Assembly (NCBI RefSeq): GCF_001294465.1
Contig: NZ_LGAA01000009.1
Span: 105,118-169,117 of the forward strand
Direction: 5' to 3'
Source: Moellerella wisconsensis ATCC 35017
GTDB taxonomy: Bacteria > Pseudomonadota > Gammaproteobacteria > Enterobacterales > Enterobacteriaceae
DNA: 64,000 nt
The position numbers and the translations under genes were made by a program. Below, one piece after another: positions 10,001-17,646 of the stretch (the stretch's first letter is position 1; every line of letters starts with the position of its first letter). The notes under the pieces were generated by a model. That model ran no database searches. It saw only the letters and a list, made by a program, of their open reading frames with translations, and was not told the DNA's origin.

Positions 10001-10023
10001 TTATGTTTGAGCGCCTATTTTGA
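4060..10023 (+). CDS. TcdA/TcdB-like pore-forming domain plus RTX C-terminus (continuation of the C80 toxin)
   Basis: The frame is 1987 codons from a GTG that lacks a spaced Shine-Dalgarno. It stays open upstream to the G6 run at 4031, so it is best read as the rest of the preceding gene. Residues about 570-770 hold long hydrophobic glycine/alanine-rich helices (VMGGAGVILSLITL, AMVGGVTIVGILAGSAVIPVAGLALG cut into parts at about 582-600, 655-672 and 695-747) like the TcdA/TcdB pore-forming domain. RTX-like repeats lie at about 1127-1177, 1570-1620 and 1784-1860 (YGGQGNDFLYGG, GGGGNDHYLIDG, KGGAGNDH). Residues 338-350 (GQHDISFFDPTG) faintly recall the His/Asp half of C58 proteases, without a recognisable Cys half. 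The last 660 residues match the toxin tail at 2-1921. A secreted cytotoxin is inferred; no type I secretion gene is in the window. Confidence 0.75.
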   Translation: MVAQTKTVRQQIDSLLRKLVLNKINLSEVTLAKYLFLKLYFTDADGLLDQYKLNIVLSDPLISPQAHQFFNDKSRNPVDVLAQWASLFEVDYRGTLQQHAREISRVMVAIRDNPMILRSLSKTSLQRLGLLFPALNGVNYGEVLALMNQPQVFLLFEDILHHFAKLNDHHFIGENASLKDLTLSQAIEKYTSSRQLQLNNFGQLVRATDNHAPDSQIRRLNHQLYYGEASFSSLDNKFKFLYGALRRYLTPEYTVDYIERMSVLLQQQRQGALLPAEAELLAQMQAFYQHSVEMSEKRMITRLDQSIKYAMMTIDPQQTLLLKGKSITYSVNYSWQNGQHDISFFDPTGVELRVRNNNLAFAWHGFVDSVLNYFNQQIEQPDGRFISRGKLAGFEPGEGNDFRADIQQVNYDYTDQTDFSLFLEPSHRPDIIPQSSEFDPLSHRLIDFNGEPITLNTLQRLGASIARKPVTIHDLQSADNLKNVRFDAEKLAAALTLMDGGKHDITLLRMIRRQINQVGVGQIIDSTTDFQQAAIAIQQLNYIERHVDADACIIAAATLENLHHMGLKLPRYLRVANRAGQVMGGAGVILSLITLSTLLKQLDNPDLTRHEQAEIEKNIYITCASAFFNYGDMMIQPMLLEFAYAKTGSFNIAHTLAAKVVILFNLVGIGLDIYQAYDALSKLDGITDVKMRQDIFVSAGLSLGSAMVGGVTIVGILAGSAVIPVAGLALGGAILVGGMIYNGVRAVERLNDEINLSLGRKIEEGFRGAVGLAPTERSQHELSLHRYSEAFKNAAWETDLARFQALIFPAGFDRHLSVVETPTLAEMRRYYLVDAKGNYFAGQIGKHFIPHFGYQLGYTQRGAPSFTEQEADILLENYHLWVDGSVRIADQHDSDCDYKLTKRLKRPINYYRAGSLGSHEALIFDANYQHPLLAEFKQRHSWSTAQFTESVANQLSLSATIDWNLFSLQSKFAANRHPNLLANIQRYSQVIEHDLPTIADYLQNRVLTGQSVNLANGNDIFIGNKDEFYAFQILSGQKFFVGGDKMDYFYLTDCDIENLLAQDPDIPSKYLDGQGGNDSLIIVDRPLGYSAQIDLKNKSVIYHHADQNRSINFAHIENIQNIVVRGNYADIVRGDEQHNLLDGAYGNYQLYGEAGDDRLMLATGYANGGEGNDSYYLRRFEWHKQRDDFYQIEKRYDFQTHKFSDHQIINADYIQRSPTIYSCQIVIDERSKSASRVDLGYSLNEITQISIDGSDLLITLSISTPEIDGIDFSSISSRIQIRLKNVYITRSNGRVLCHDYTLRTRDGFLLTSQLVDLAPDSSQPLSTGLFNITYLQNNDQLSLGEVKCIDFDQQRGTLIIDETRTYTPPSWGRFNLVGQGENVFYSGDDSNNQISYLSAGNKIYVSRGQDIYQFNQPVENGEVVFDFSTVSDRYSENDKVILLLPNMNGYKLSMQDHTLQLMDRFGQQKLAVRFAHFEASMAKNVLIQDQYSNVFQVNLSSTGSHVAPLFSLNLGTEDDDVILLPQGYLSSHDAINSQSGHDVVTDNSRIGRVINASEGDDIVKVLAGYNSLYGGQGNDFLYGGEHQDFLLSDNGNDHLVGGGGNDHYLIDGRGQGEVNIDDEKGHNRIHLLYFSDIFTTETTPKGERLHCYTSSTGRTVKIKQPTLSDSVPSEQPHNQQPRNQVHHYAQLSAALSRLTEVNFAPLVDDLRDKSSQAKMSGEFASWKPVDSLQGALIGTERSPLFNQLNNSMILSHTHRWGDWLINTQAGNNTVTDNSGHGRVFKGGAGNDHLFTFGDGNNVLYGGAGDDKLVAVTGKGNDLLISLDGRDLLNGGEGDDSYLVDGQGMGDVTIIDFWGRNQLHLINFKPGISGNVIQLSATQIEETYESYHGRKVFLRKSIAPVINGVNLHYHSAMPANLTAAIKNSAENTIDNATENTIDNVTENTIDQLISDMVSWRIETASGTAELSRAAAADWQPTVMFERLF
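9844..9915 (+). repeat. 24-bp in-frame tandem repeat in toxin tail
   Basis: Two near-identical 24-bp units (GAGAATACGATTGATAATGC and four more bases) and a decayed third encode ENTIDNAT, ENTIDNVT and ENTIDQLI. The paralog ending at 1921 has a single DEVIDKLI at this place, so the repeat is an expansion specific to this copy. Confidence 0.75.
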
Positions 10024-10379
10024 TCGCTATTTTTTTGATCGTTATTTCAACTGTTAATCATCGATTGGCTATCAAGTGAGCTGATAATCTCGTTAGTTAG
10101 CCGAAACAACGCTTATGGTTTACTGTCCTTAAGCGTTATTTATCTTGGTTTTTCAATTTATGGCCTACTTTTTACTTGATTCAAGAGTAATCAGTCTATG
10201 CAATCGAGCCATAGAGAAAATCAACATAAGATTATGATAACTTTATGTTTACTATATAATACCTTTCATATCATCGGATGAGCAGGTTTATAACTGTTGA
10301 TATTGCTATCGACAAAATAGATTTTCAGATATTAACGATATAATAAAAACAGCCGTATTATTATTTCTGGAGTTACTTT
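10024..10379 (+). other. Intergenic region between toxin and ynaI
   Basis: This 356-bp AT-rich stretch holds an 8-bp inverted repeat (AACGCTTA at 10108-10115, TAAGCGTT at 10130-10137, 14-nt loop) that could end toxin transcription, although no T-run follows directly. No gene is seen. A GGAG ribosome site precedes the ynaI ATG. Confidence 0.4.
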
Positions 10380-11393
10380 ATGAACGAAGCACTTATTGCC
10401 AAATATTCTATTGGCGCGGGAATTATCGGTGCCTGTTTTGTGGCTTTTTTAGTTTTAGAATATTTTACGCATTTACGAAAAGCGAGAAGTCGCAATATTA
10501 TTGTCCACATTACCCAAGCGATTATCTTATGTACGCTGGTTATGGTAATGGGACAATATGCACAAATGGCGATTACCGATTTTAATCTGCATTTAATTAC
10601 GCCTCAACTTATTAATTTAATTACTGTTTCACTGATCGCCTTAATTTTAGTTAAGAAACTGTTTTTGCTGATTAATCGACTGGAAAAGTCACAGATTAAA
10701 AAAGGTAGCGACCCCACTTCGGCACGTATTATTTCCCGAGTATTTAAAATCACGATATTGGTAGTGATTATTTTATTATTCGGTGAACATTTTGGCATGA
10801 GTTTATCCGGTTTGATGACCTTTGGCGGTATTGGCGGTATTGCTATCGGTATGGCGGGTAAAGATATTCTAAGTAATTTTTTCTCCGGTGTGATGCTGTA
10901 TTTCGATCGCCCATTTAATATTGGCGACTGGGTACGCTCTCCAGACCGACAAATAGAAGGCACTGTGGTCGAGATTGGCTGGCGTTTAACAAAAATTATG
11001 ACGTTTGATCATCGCCCTTTGTATATTCCTAATTCAATTTTTTCATCTATTAGTGTGGAAAATCCGGGACGAATGACTAATCGCCGGATCGAAACAGAAT
11101 TAGGTTTACGTTATGAAGACGCTGATAAAATTGGCGCTATCGTCGAAGATATTCAAACTATGTTAAAACAGAACGACAAAATTGATGGGAGTCAGACATT
11201 GCTGGTTTATTTTAATCAATTTGCCGATTCGTCACTTAATATTATGGTTTATTGTTTTACTAAAACCACCGTATGGGCAGAGTGGTTAGCCGCACAGCAA
11301 GAAGTATATTTAAAAATTATTGAAATTGTTCATAGTCATGGGGCGGATTTTGCTTTCCCGTCCAGAACTCTATATATCGAAAAAGATAATTAA
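10380..11393 (+). CDS. ynaI: Small-conductance mechanosensitive channel, YnaI type
   Basis: This inner-membrane MscS-superfamily channel opens under membrane tension and protects against osmotic downshock. The 337 residues show about five membrane segments (roughly 11-28, 40-60, 74-98, 122-140 and the pore helix 143-175). The pore helix is rich in Gly/Ala ([20 protein letters not shown]), followed by the MscS beta-domain motif [11 protein letters not shown] and IPNSIF. Length is close to E. coli YnaI (343). A GGAG site lies 8 nt before the ATG. It stands alone between the toxin locus and dusA, and marks the edge of the conserved chromosomal block. Assignment to YnaI rather than another five-helix MscS paralog rests on length and overall pattern. 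Confidence 0.8.
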   Translation: MNEALIAKYSIGAGIIGACFVAFLVLEYFTHLRKARSRNIIVHITQAIILCTLVMVMGQYAQMAITDFNLHLITPQLINLITVSLIALILVKKLFLLINRLEKSQIKKGSDPTSARIISRVFKITILVVIILLFGEHFGMSLSGLMTFGGIGGIAIGMAGKDILSNFFSGVMLYFDRPFNIGDWVRSPDRQIEGTVVEIGWRLTKIMTFDHRPLYIPNSIFSSISVENPGRMTNRRIETELGLRYEDADKIGAIVEDIQTMLKQNDKIDGSQTLLVYFNQFADSSLNIMVYCFTKTTVWAEWLAAQQEVYLKIIEIVHSHGADFAFPSRTLYIEKDN

Positions 11394-11959
11394 TTTCCTC
11401 CGCGTAGGGTCATAAATTAATGCCAATCTAGGATTAATTTATGATCTTGCGATTGGTTCTAATCATTTGTATTCCTCATATATAAATATTCATTTTTATT
11501 GGATAAATTACTAATTTTAATCTTGTTGGCAATCAAGTACATTGAGATCAAAATTTTCCCCTAATAATCATGAGCCAAATTAAAATGAAGCCAACTAAAT
11601 GTTATCGATCTCGCAGATGCCCCATTAACTTAGATTGCGGCAGTGGTTCTTTCTATTGAAGATGCGTTAGCAGGGGAATAGCAACAGATAAATAATCATA
11701 GTTTTCAAATCCCCATATTTATATTGGCGCAGGTTTTTAATGCTAACCGCGCTATAACGGAGTAGCGATATTGCTGTCTTATTTCCCGTCATCGTGCCAT
11801 ATCGCACAGTCGCATCTGCTCTGATTGTTTGGTCTATGCTATAATCAGCCATCTTAATATTACTCATGACATTAGACACCAAGCATTAGACACTACACTC
11901 ACTTTAAGGTGTCCTCAGCGGTGTCCGGATCAAGCTCAAATATACCCAAATAGGTCAAA
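11394..11959. other. Intergenic region between ynaI and dusA with long hairpin
   Basis: This 566-bp stretch has no convincing gene. At 11408-11446 a hairpin of about 16 bp (GTCATAAATTAAT paired with ATTAATTTATGAT, plus two C-G pairs after a one-base bulge, loop AATCTA) follows the ynaI stop. It could act as a 3' end although no T-tract follows. A TATAAT at 11840-11845 may serve dusA. Confidence 0.45.
11817..11845 (+). promoter_or_regulatory. Possible dusA promoter
   Basis: A perfect TATAAT lies at 11840-11845, about 115 nt upstream of the dusA start. The -35 region at the usual spacing is poor, so this is a weak prediction. Confidence 0.3.
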
Positions 11960-12994
11960 ATGCACGGAAATACGACAAATACAAACAACAGCGAAAACAC
12001 GCTCCTCCAAGGTATTACAGGTTATAAAAATTTAAATCGTTTTTCTGTAGCGCCTATGCTCGATTGGACGGATCGTCATTGCCGCTATTTTCACCGAATT
12101 TTGACTAAAAATAGCTTGCTGTATACCGAAATGGTGACAACTGGCGCGATTATTCATGGCAAAGGTGATTATCTGGCTTACAGCTCTGAAGAGCATCCGG
12201 TTGCTTTACAATTGGGCGGAAGCGATCCGATGGCATTAGCGACCTGTGCTAAATTGGCGCAAGAGCGTGGTTATGATGAAGTTAATTTAAATGTCGGTTG
12301 CCCATCAGATAGAGTACAAAATGGGCGTTTTGGTGCGTGTTTAATGGGAGATGCCAATTTAGTCGCTGACTGTGTGAAAGCCATGCAAGATAGCGCTTCG
12401 ATTCCTATTACGGTAAAAACTCGGATTGGGATTGATGAACAAGATAGTTATCAATTTTTATGCGATTTCATTGATACGGTCTCGACCAAAAGCGAATGTG
12501 AAATGTTTATTATTCATGCACGTAAAGCTTGGTTGTCCGGATTGAGCCCAAAAGAAAATCGCGAAGTTCCGCCGTTAGATTATCCGCGAGTTTATCAATT
12601 AAAACGTGATTTTCCTCAGTTAACCATGGCGATTAATGGGGGGATCAAAACGTTGGAAGAAGCCAAGCACCATTTAGCCCATCTGGATGGCGTGATGATA
12701 GGGCGTGAGGCTTATCAGAATCCGACTATATTGACCCATGTTGACCACCAGTTATTTGATCCTCAGCTGCCAGTGACTGATCCGATAGATGCGGTACGTA
12801 AAATGTATCCGTACATTGAAGCTGAATTATCGAAAGGGGCTTATTTAGGCCATATAACTCGACATATGTTGGGAATTTTCCAAGGTATACCTGGTGCCCG
12901 CCAATGGCGTCGATATCTCAGTGAAAATGCCCACAAAGCGGGCGCTGATTTAGCGGTGGTAGAACAAGCGCTACAATTTGTTATTCGTGATTAA
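11960..12994 (+). CDS. dusA: tRNA-dihydrouridine(20/20a) synthase DusA
   Basis: This flavoprotein reduces uridines 20 and 20a in the tRNA D-loop to dihydrouridine using FMN and NADPH. The 344-residue protein starts MHGN like E. coli DusA. It carries the TIM-barrel signatures [27 protein letters not shown] (Cys114, expected catalytic), [18 protein letters not shown] and INGGIK, and the helical tail [24 protein letters not shown] block near the C-terminus. Upstream starts in the same frame are not needed. In E. coli dusA is followed by pspG; here that place holds an unrelated small gene on the other strand. Confidence 0.95.
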   Translation: MHGNTTNTNNSENTLLQGITGYKNLNRFSVAPMLDWTDRHCRYFHRILTKNSLLYTEMVTTGAIIHGKGDYLAYSSEEHPVALQLGGSDPMALATCAKLAQERGYDEVNLNVGCPSDRVQNGRFGACLMGDANLVADCVKAMQDSASIPITVKTRIGIDEQDSYQFLCDFIDTVSTKSECEMFIIHARKAWLSGLSPKENREVPPLDYPRVYQLKRDFPQLTMAINGGIKTLEEAKHHLAHLDGVMIGREAYQNPTILTHVDHQLFDPQLPVTDPIDAVRKMYPYIEAELSKGAYLGHITRHMLGIFQGIPGARQWRRYLSENAHKAGADLAVVEQALQFVIRD

Positions 12995-13050
12995 TTCATC
13001 CGTGGGATTTTGTATTTATTCTCAATGATTTTTCATGTAAATCAGCTAAT

Positions 13051-13090
13051 GGGGCCTTCAGTAATATAATCTGCAGGCCTCAATTTTATT
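13051..13090 (+). terminator. Probable dusA terminator
   Basis: The arms GGGGCCTTCAG (13051-13061) and CTGCAGGCCTC (13071-13081) pair with two imperfections around a 9-nt loop and are followed by a T-rich stretch. Confidence 0.5.
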
Positions 13091-13118
13091 CTTCTATTCT
13101 TCTATTCTTCTATTCTTT
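13087..13118. repeat. 8-bp tandem repeat TATTCTTC x4
   Basis: Three perfect TATTCTTC units and a fourth with one change lie between dusA and the small gene on the minus strand. The stop codon of that gene (13110-13112) lies inside the array. Confidence 0.8.
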
Positions 13119-13457
13119 TATGGTTATTTGATTATTATCTACCAGAGTTTCAAATTGTTGTCTGAAACTGGAAAATTGATAGAACATTTGACTGAGCATC
13201 GCCATCTTCATTATTTGTTGTTCTGCCACGGGCATGTTAGCGCTTTTTAGGGTTAAAAATGCACTGTCCATACTTTTTAAGGTTAAATTCATCGATTGTT
13301 GAATGGCGATAAATTGCGGCAATACGTTCTCTTGCTTCAGTAATGTCAGATATTTTTGTTGGGAAAAATCGTGAATTATTTCTATATCTAGGGCAGCGAG
13401 TTTTTTATTGGCATATAAATGGTCAAGCAGATGGCTTAATTTCGCAGAAGAGTTCAT
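13110..13457 (-). CDS. Hypothetical 115-residue helical protein
   Basis: No family is recognised. The frame could be extended upstream to 13508, but the ATG at 13457 has an AAGGA ribosome site 8 nt before it and is preferred. The protein (MNSSAKLSHLLDHLYANKKL...) is predicted mostly helical, soluble and methionine/glutamine-rich in its second half, with no cysteine, signal peptide or membrane segment. It lies convergent to dusA and downstream of qorA on the same strand, in the position where E. coli has pspG, with which it shares no visible similarity. The good ribosome site and coding-like composition support a real gene. Confidence 0.6.
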   Translation of the reverse strand: MNSSAKLSHLLDHLYANKKLAALDIEIIHDFSQQKYLTLLKQENVLPQFIAIQQSMNLTLKSMDSAFLTLKSANMPVAEQQIMKMAMLSQMFYQFSSFRQQFETLVDNNQITIKE

Positions 13458-13567
13458 CAGGTTAATTCCTTTTAACGTGGCTGAAAATATTATTGCCATT
13501 GAAATCATGGAAGGAAAAGAAACTACTAAAAATGCGGACGATAAACAATCTGAAAACTAAGATAATC

Positions 13568-13612
13568 AACCGCTGTGATGACTATATGATGGGCTATTTC
13601 ATGACAGCGGTT
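13568..13612 (-). terminator. Hairpin downstream of qorA
   Basis: A 14-bp inverted repeat with one mismatch (AACCGCTGTGATGA and TCATGACAGCGGTT, 17-nt loop) lies just past the qorA stop. Reading on the minus strand it is followed by only moderately T-rich sequence, so its role as terminator is tentative. Confidence 0.4.
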
Positions 13613-13640
13613 CACTCTATTTAGGGGGTTTTATCTTTAG

Positions 13641-14624
13641 TTACGGGATCAGTAAACACGCCCCTTGGGTTTGACGCTGTTCTAATAATCGGTGGGCGCT
13701 AGCCGCATCTTTTAGGGCGAACTTTTGGCGCTCAGGCACATCGACATTGATATGACCGCTGCTTATCATGTCAAATAATGCGCGACTGGCTTGATTGAGT
13801 TGTTCTCTGTTAGTCACATAGCCTGAAAGTGAAGGGCGAGTCACATACAGCGAGCCTTTTTTATTTAAGATGCCTAAATCGACCCCAGTAACCGGCCCCG
13901 AAGCGTTACCAAAGCTAACCATCAGTCCGCGTTGGTTTAAGCATTCCAGTGAATCAAGCCAAGTAGCTTGACCGACAGAATCATAAACTACATTAACTTT
14001 AGCGCCTTGTGTGAGTTCGAAAACACGCTGAGGAATATTTTCTTTTTGGTAATCAATCACCTCCCAAGCCCCGGCGGCTTTTGCTCGTTGCACTTTTTCG
14101 GCGGATCCTGCGGTGCCGATCATTTTTGCTCCCAGTGCTTTCGCCCATTGGCAAGCAATTAACCCCACCCCACCTGCGGCAGCATGAAAAAGAAAAATTT
14201 CATCTTGTTTAATCGCATAAGTTTGATTGAGTAAATAATAAACAGTCATGCCTTTGAGGAAACTGGCTGCGGCTTGCTCAAAGGAAATATGGTCAGGTAA
14301 ATGTGCAACCGCATGTTGATCAACTTGATGGATCTCGCTATAAGCCCCTAAAGGAGATTGGGCATATACCACGCGATCACCGGGGTTGAAACCGAGCACA
14401 TGCGCTCCAGTTTTAACCACCACGCCTGCGGCTTCTGTCCCCAAACCGCTAGGAAATTGTGCGGTAGGATATAATCCATTACGGACATAAGTATCGATAT
14501 AATTGACCCCAATCGCATAGTTTTCGATGCGGATTTCATCCGGGCCTAAAGGTGCGGGAGTATATTCACAGAAAGATAATACCTCGGGGCCACCATACTC
14601 AGTAAATTCAATACGTTTAACCAT
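13641..14624 (-). CDS. qorA: NADPH:quinone oxidoreductase QorA
   Basis: This zinc-less medium-chain dehydrogenase reduces quinones with NADPH in the cytoplasm. The start is ATG at 14624 (MVKRIEFTEYGGPEVL), preceded by a strong AGGAGG ribosome site; a longer frame to 14660 lacks one. From this ATG the protein has 327 residues, the same as E. coli QorA. Signatures are the GroES-like N-terminal half with GLGTEAAG, the cofactor-binding FHAAAGGVGLIACQWAKALGA block and RGLMVSFGN. It is divergent from dnaB, as in E. coli. Confidence 0.93.
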   Translation of the reverse strand: MVKRIEFTEYGGPEVLSFCEYTPAPLGPDEIRIENYAIGVNYIDTYVRNGLYPTAQFPSGLGTEAAGVVVKTGAHVLGFNPGDRVVYAQSPLGAYSEIHQVDQHAVAHLPDHISFEQAAASFLKGMTVYYLLNQTYAIKQDEIFLFHAAAGGVGLIACQWAKALGAKMIGTAGSAEKVQRAKAAGAWEVIDYQKENIPQRVFELTQGAKVNVVYDSVGQATWLDSLECLNQRGLMVSFGNASGPVTGVDLGILNKKGSLYVTRPSLSGYVTNREQLNQASRALFDMISSGHINVDVPERQKFALKDAASAHRLLEQRQTQGACLLIP

Positions 14625-14825
14625 TTCGCCCTCCTGAAAAAAACTGTCTGCATTAACCATATCAATAGAATAATAATAACGCGATTTTATTTAAGATTAT
14701 CTTTAGCTCTGGTTTTACCGACGGCGTTACCAAAGTGGGGTTAGGGGTGAAAGAACATCCCTTAACAGATTAGATTAGCGTATACTATTGCGCTGTTATC
14801 AGTATTGAAATATGGGTGAAAATGT

Positions 14826-16235
14826 ATGGCTAAAAAATATCCTTCAGATAAATCGATGAATGGACCCAGAGACCAACAGATGGAAGGGCTGAAAATGCCG
14901 CCTCATTCTCTGGAAGCAGAGCAATCGGTGCTGGGAGGGTTGATGCTGGATAATGAACGCTGGGATACCGTTTCCGAGCGTGTGACTCCGGCAGATTTTT
15001 TTAGTCGTCCGCACCGGATTATCTTTGCTGAAATGCAGCGTCTGCTTGAGCAAGGAAATCCGATAGATTTAATCACCTTGTCAGAGTCTTTAGAGCAACG
15101 GGGTGAGTTAGAGGGCGTGGGGGGGTTCGCTTATTTAGCCGAGCTTTCGAAAAACACCCCAAGTGCGGCTAATATCAATGCGTATGCAGATATTGTGCGT
15201 GAGCGCGCGGTGGTCAGAGATATGATCTCGGTTGCCAATGAAATTGCCGATGCCGGTTATGATCCTCAAGGACGCAGCAGCGAAGACTTATTAGATTTGG
15301 CCGAAAGTAAGGTGTTCCAAATTGCGGAATCCCGCGCCAATAAAGAAGATGGACCGAAAGGCATCGAAGCTATCTTGTCTGAAACGGTAGAGAAAATCGA
15401 GCAGTTGTACCAACAGCCGCATGATGGCGTTACCGGGGTTTCTTCGGGCTATCATGATCTCGACAAGAAAACCGCGGGTTTACAAAAATCAGATTTAATT
15501 ATTGTGGCCGCACGTCCATCGATGGGGAAAACCACCTTTGCGATGAACCTGTGTGAAAATGCTGCCATGACAGAAGATAAACCGGTATTAATTTTTAGTC
15601 TTGAGATGCCCGGCAATCAAATTATGATGCGTATGCTGGCGTCGTTATCGCGGGTCGACCAAACGCGGATCCGTACTGGACAGTTAGATGATGAAGATTG
15701 GGCGCGTATTTCCAGCACCATGGGGATATTGATGGAAAAACGCAATATGTATATCGATGATTCTTCAGGATTAACCCCGACAGAAGTGCGTTCTCGAGCG
15801 CGACGCATCTATCGCGAACACGGTGGATTAAGTCTGATCATGATAGATTACCTGCAATTAATGCGAGTTCCTTCATTATCTGATAACCGTACGTTGGAAA
15901 TTGCGGAAATCTCACGTTCATTAAAAGCTTTAGCTAAAGAGTTACAAGTGCCGGTAGTCGCACTTTCTCAGTTAAATCGTAGCCTTGAGCAACGTGCGGA
16001 TAAACGCCCAGTAAACTCTGATTTACGTGAATCCGGTTCTATTGAGCAAGATGCTGATTTAATTATGTTTATTTATCGCGATGAAGTTTATCATGAAGGC
16101 AGTGATATGAAAGGTGTCGCCGAAATTATTCTTGGTAAACAGCGTAATGGCCCAATTGGTACCGTACGTCTTACCTTTAATGGGCAGTGGTCGCGATTTG
16201 ATAACTATGCCGGCCCTGCTTATAGTGATGAATAG
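14826..16235 (+). CDS. dnaB: Replicative DNA helicase DnaB
   Basis: This hexameric 5'-3' helicase unwinds the replication fork and recruits primase. The 469 residues contain the N-terminal helical domain (about 25-130), a linker, and a RecA-like C-terminal motor with Walker A ARPSMGKTTFA (Lys235) and Walker B LIMIDYLQLM. The conserved end block SGSIEQDADLIMFIYRDE is also present. Length matches E. coli DnaB (471). No intein is present. A G7 run at 15119-15125 is read in frame (GVGGF). alr follows on the same strand after a 270-bp gap with repeats. Confidence 0.97.
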   Translation: MAKKYPSDKSMNGPRDQQMEGLKMPPHSLEAEQSVLGGLMLDNERWDTVSERVTPADFFSRPHRIIFAEMQRLLEQGNPIDLITLSESLEQRGELEGVGGFAYLAELSKNTPSAANINAYADIVRERAVVRDMISVANEIADAGYDPQGRSSEDLLDLAESKVFQIAESRANKEDGPKGIEAILSETVEKIEQLYQQPHDGVTGVSSGYHDLDKKTAGLQKSDLIIVAARPSMGKTTFAMNLCENAAMTEDKPVLIFSLEMPGNQIMMRMLASLSRVDQTRIRTGQLDDEDWARISSTMGILMEKRNMYIDDSSGLTPTEVRSRARRIYREHGGLSLIMIDYLQLMRVPSLSDNRTLEIAEISRSLKALAKELQVPVVALSQLNRSLEQRADKRPVNSDLRESGSIEQDADLIMFIYRDEVYHEGSDMKGVAEIILGKQRNGPIGTVRLTFNGQWSRFDNYAGPAYSDE

Positions 16236-16388
16236 ACTCAAGTTGATATAAATTTGTTATCGATAAGTCAGAGGCTCAGTCGTTGTAGATTGGTGGTGAT
16301 CAGAGATTTAGTAGACTAAGTTCGCTCTGTTGATGAACTGATGTTTGTGTGCCGCGTTTTGCTGATTGAATTATTTTGACGCTAGAAT

Positions 16389-16483
16389 CGATCTTTAATC
16401 AAATACTAGATCTTTAACCAAATAATAGATATTTAACCAAATAATAGATATTTAACTAAATAATAGATATTTAACTAAATAAT
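16389..16483 (+). repeat. Five 19-bp tandem repeats upstream of alr
   Basis: Five head-to-tail units with a strict 19-bp period (type unit AGATATTTAACTAAATAAT) end 22 bp before the alr ATG. Units 4 and 5 are identical; units 1-3 differ by one to a few bases, becoming more divergent toward dnaB. The later units contain small palindromes, ATTTAACTAAAT or ATTTAACCAAAT. Confidence 0.9.
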
Positions 16484-16505
16484 AGATAGGAACAACGGTA
16501 AAATC

Positions 16506-17588
16506 ATGAAAGCGGCAACCGCATCAATTGACCGCCGCGCTCTGCGACACAATCTGCAACGCGTTAAAGAACTGGCACCGAATAGCCGTCTTATTGCAAT
16601 TGTTAAAGCAAACGCTTATGGCCATGGGTTAACAAAAGTAGGTTTGGCGGTACAAGATAGTGTGGATGGTTTTGGTGTTGCCCGGCTAAAAGAGGCGATT
16701 GCGCTCAGAGACCATGGAATAGAGAAACCGATTGTTTTACTTGAAGGTTTTTTTGAAGCTGACGATTTACCACACATTATCGATTTACGCATTGATACTG
16801 TGGTTCACAGTATCGAACAGCTTGAGATGCTTGAGCAATTACCGCTGAAATCGCCAGTAAAAGTGTGGATGAAGTTGGATACGGGCATGCATCGTCTGGG
16901 GGTTCTGCCGCAAGATGCAGAGGCATTTTATCAACGCTTAACTCAGTGCCATAATGTGCATCCCGCCGTAAATATCGTGAGCCATTTTTGTCAGGCTGAC
17001 GATCCTAAACTCATCACTACAGCCAGCCAACTGGCTTGTTTTGAGCAATTCATTCGTGATAAACCGGGCGAAAAATCAATCGCTGCTTCTGCCGGGATTT
17101 TGCTGTGGCCACAAGCACATTACGATTGGGTTAGGCCGGGGATCATGATGTATGGTGCGTCGCCGCAAGAAGGCAAACTTGCGACTGATTTTGGTTTACA
17201 GCCAGTGATGACCCTGAAATCTACCCTAATCGCAGTACGTAAACATGCGGCTGGTGAATGTGTGGGTTATGGCGAAACGTGGTGCAGCCGACAGGATACC
17301 CGTCTAGGCGTTGTTGCAATCGGTTATGGCGATGGTTATCCACGTTGTGCGCCCTCGGGGACGCCAGTAATGATTAACGGGCGTAAAGTGCCGATTGTTG
17401 GTCGTGTTTCGATGGATATGATCACCGTTGATTTAGGGGTAGAGGCCACCGATAAGGTTGGCGATGAAGTGATCTTATGGGGTAAATCTCTGCCGGTAGA
17501 AGAAATCTCAGCACATACTGGGGTTATCGATTACGAGTTATTGACTAAATTAACATCAAGAGTATCAATGGAATATCTGGACGAATAG
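16506..17588 (+). CDS. alr: Alanine racemase
   Basis: This PLP enzyme converts L- to D-alanine for peptidoglycan. The 360-residue protein has the N-terminal TIM barrel with the PLP lysine in [11 protein letters not shown] (Lys34) and the C-terminal beta domain with the catalytic tyrosine context VGYGETW. The domain also carries [13 protein letters not shown] and [11 protein letters not shown]. Length equals that of E. coli Alr/DadX-type enzymes (about 356-359). The position between dnaB and tyrB identifies it as alr rather than dadX. AGGAA at 16488 is a distant ribosome site; the leader holds the 19-bp repeat array. Confidence 0.96.
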   Translation: MKAATASIDRRALRHNLQRVKELAPNSRLIAIVKANAYGHGLTKVGLAVQDSVDGFGVARLKEAIALRDHGIEKPIVLLEGFFEADDLPHIIDLRIDTVVHSIEQLEMLEQLPLKSPVKVWMKLDTGMHRLGVLPQDAEAFYQRLTQCHNVHPAVNIVSHFCQADDPKLITTASQLACFEQFIRDKPGEKSIAASAGILLWPQAHYDWVRPGIMMYGASPQEGKLATDFGLQPVMTLKSTLIAVRKHAAGECVGYGETWCSRQDTRLGVVAIGYGDGYPRCAPSGTPVMINGRKVPIVGRVSMDMITVDLGVEATDKVGDEVILWGKSLPVEEISAHTGVIDYELLTKLTSRVSMEYLDE

Positions 17589-17646
17589 CTAGCAAAGCGT
17601 TATTTTCAAATAACGAAGTTAAAAAAATAAATCAGGGGAAATTTCT

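Noticed and set aside
11667..11882. 71-codon minus-strand frame upstream of dusA
   Set aside because: No ribosome site or similarity; overlaps the likely dusA promoter.
15119..15125. G7 run in dnaB as a phase-variation site
   Set aside because: dnaB is essential and in frame; the run encodes conserved Gly-Gly, so switching is unlikely, although it shows that long G runs occur in this genome.
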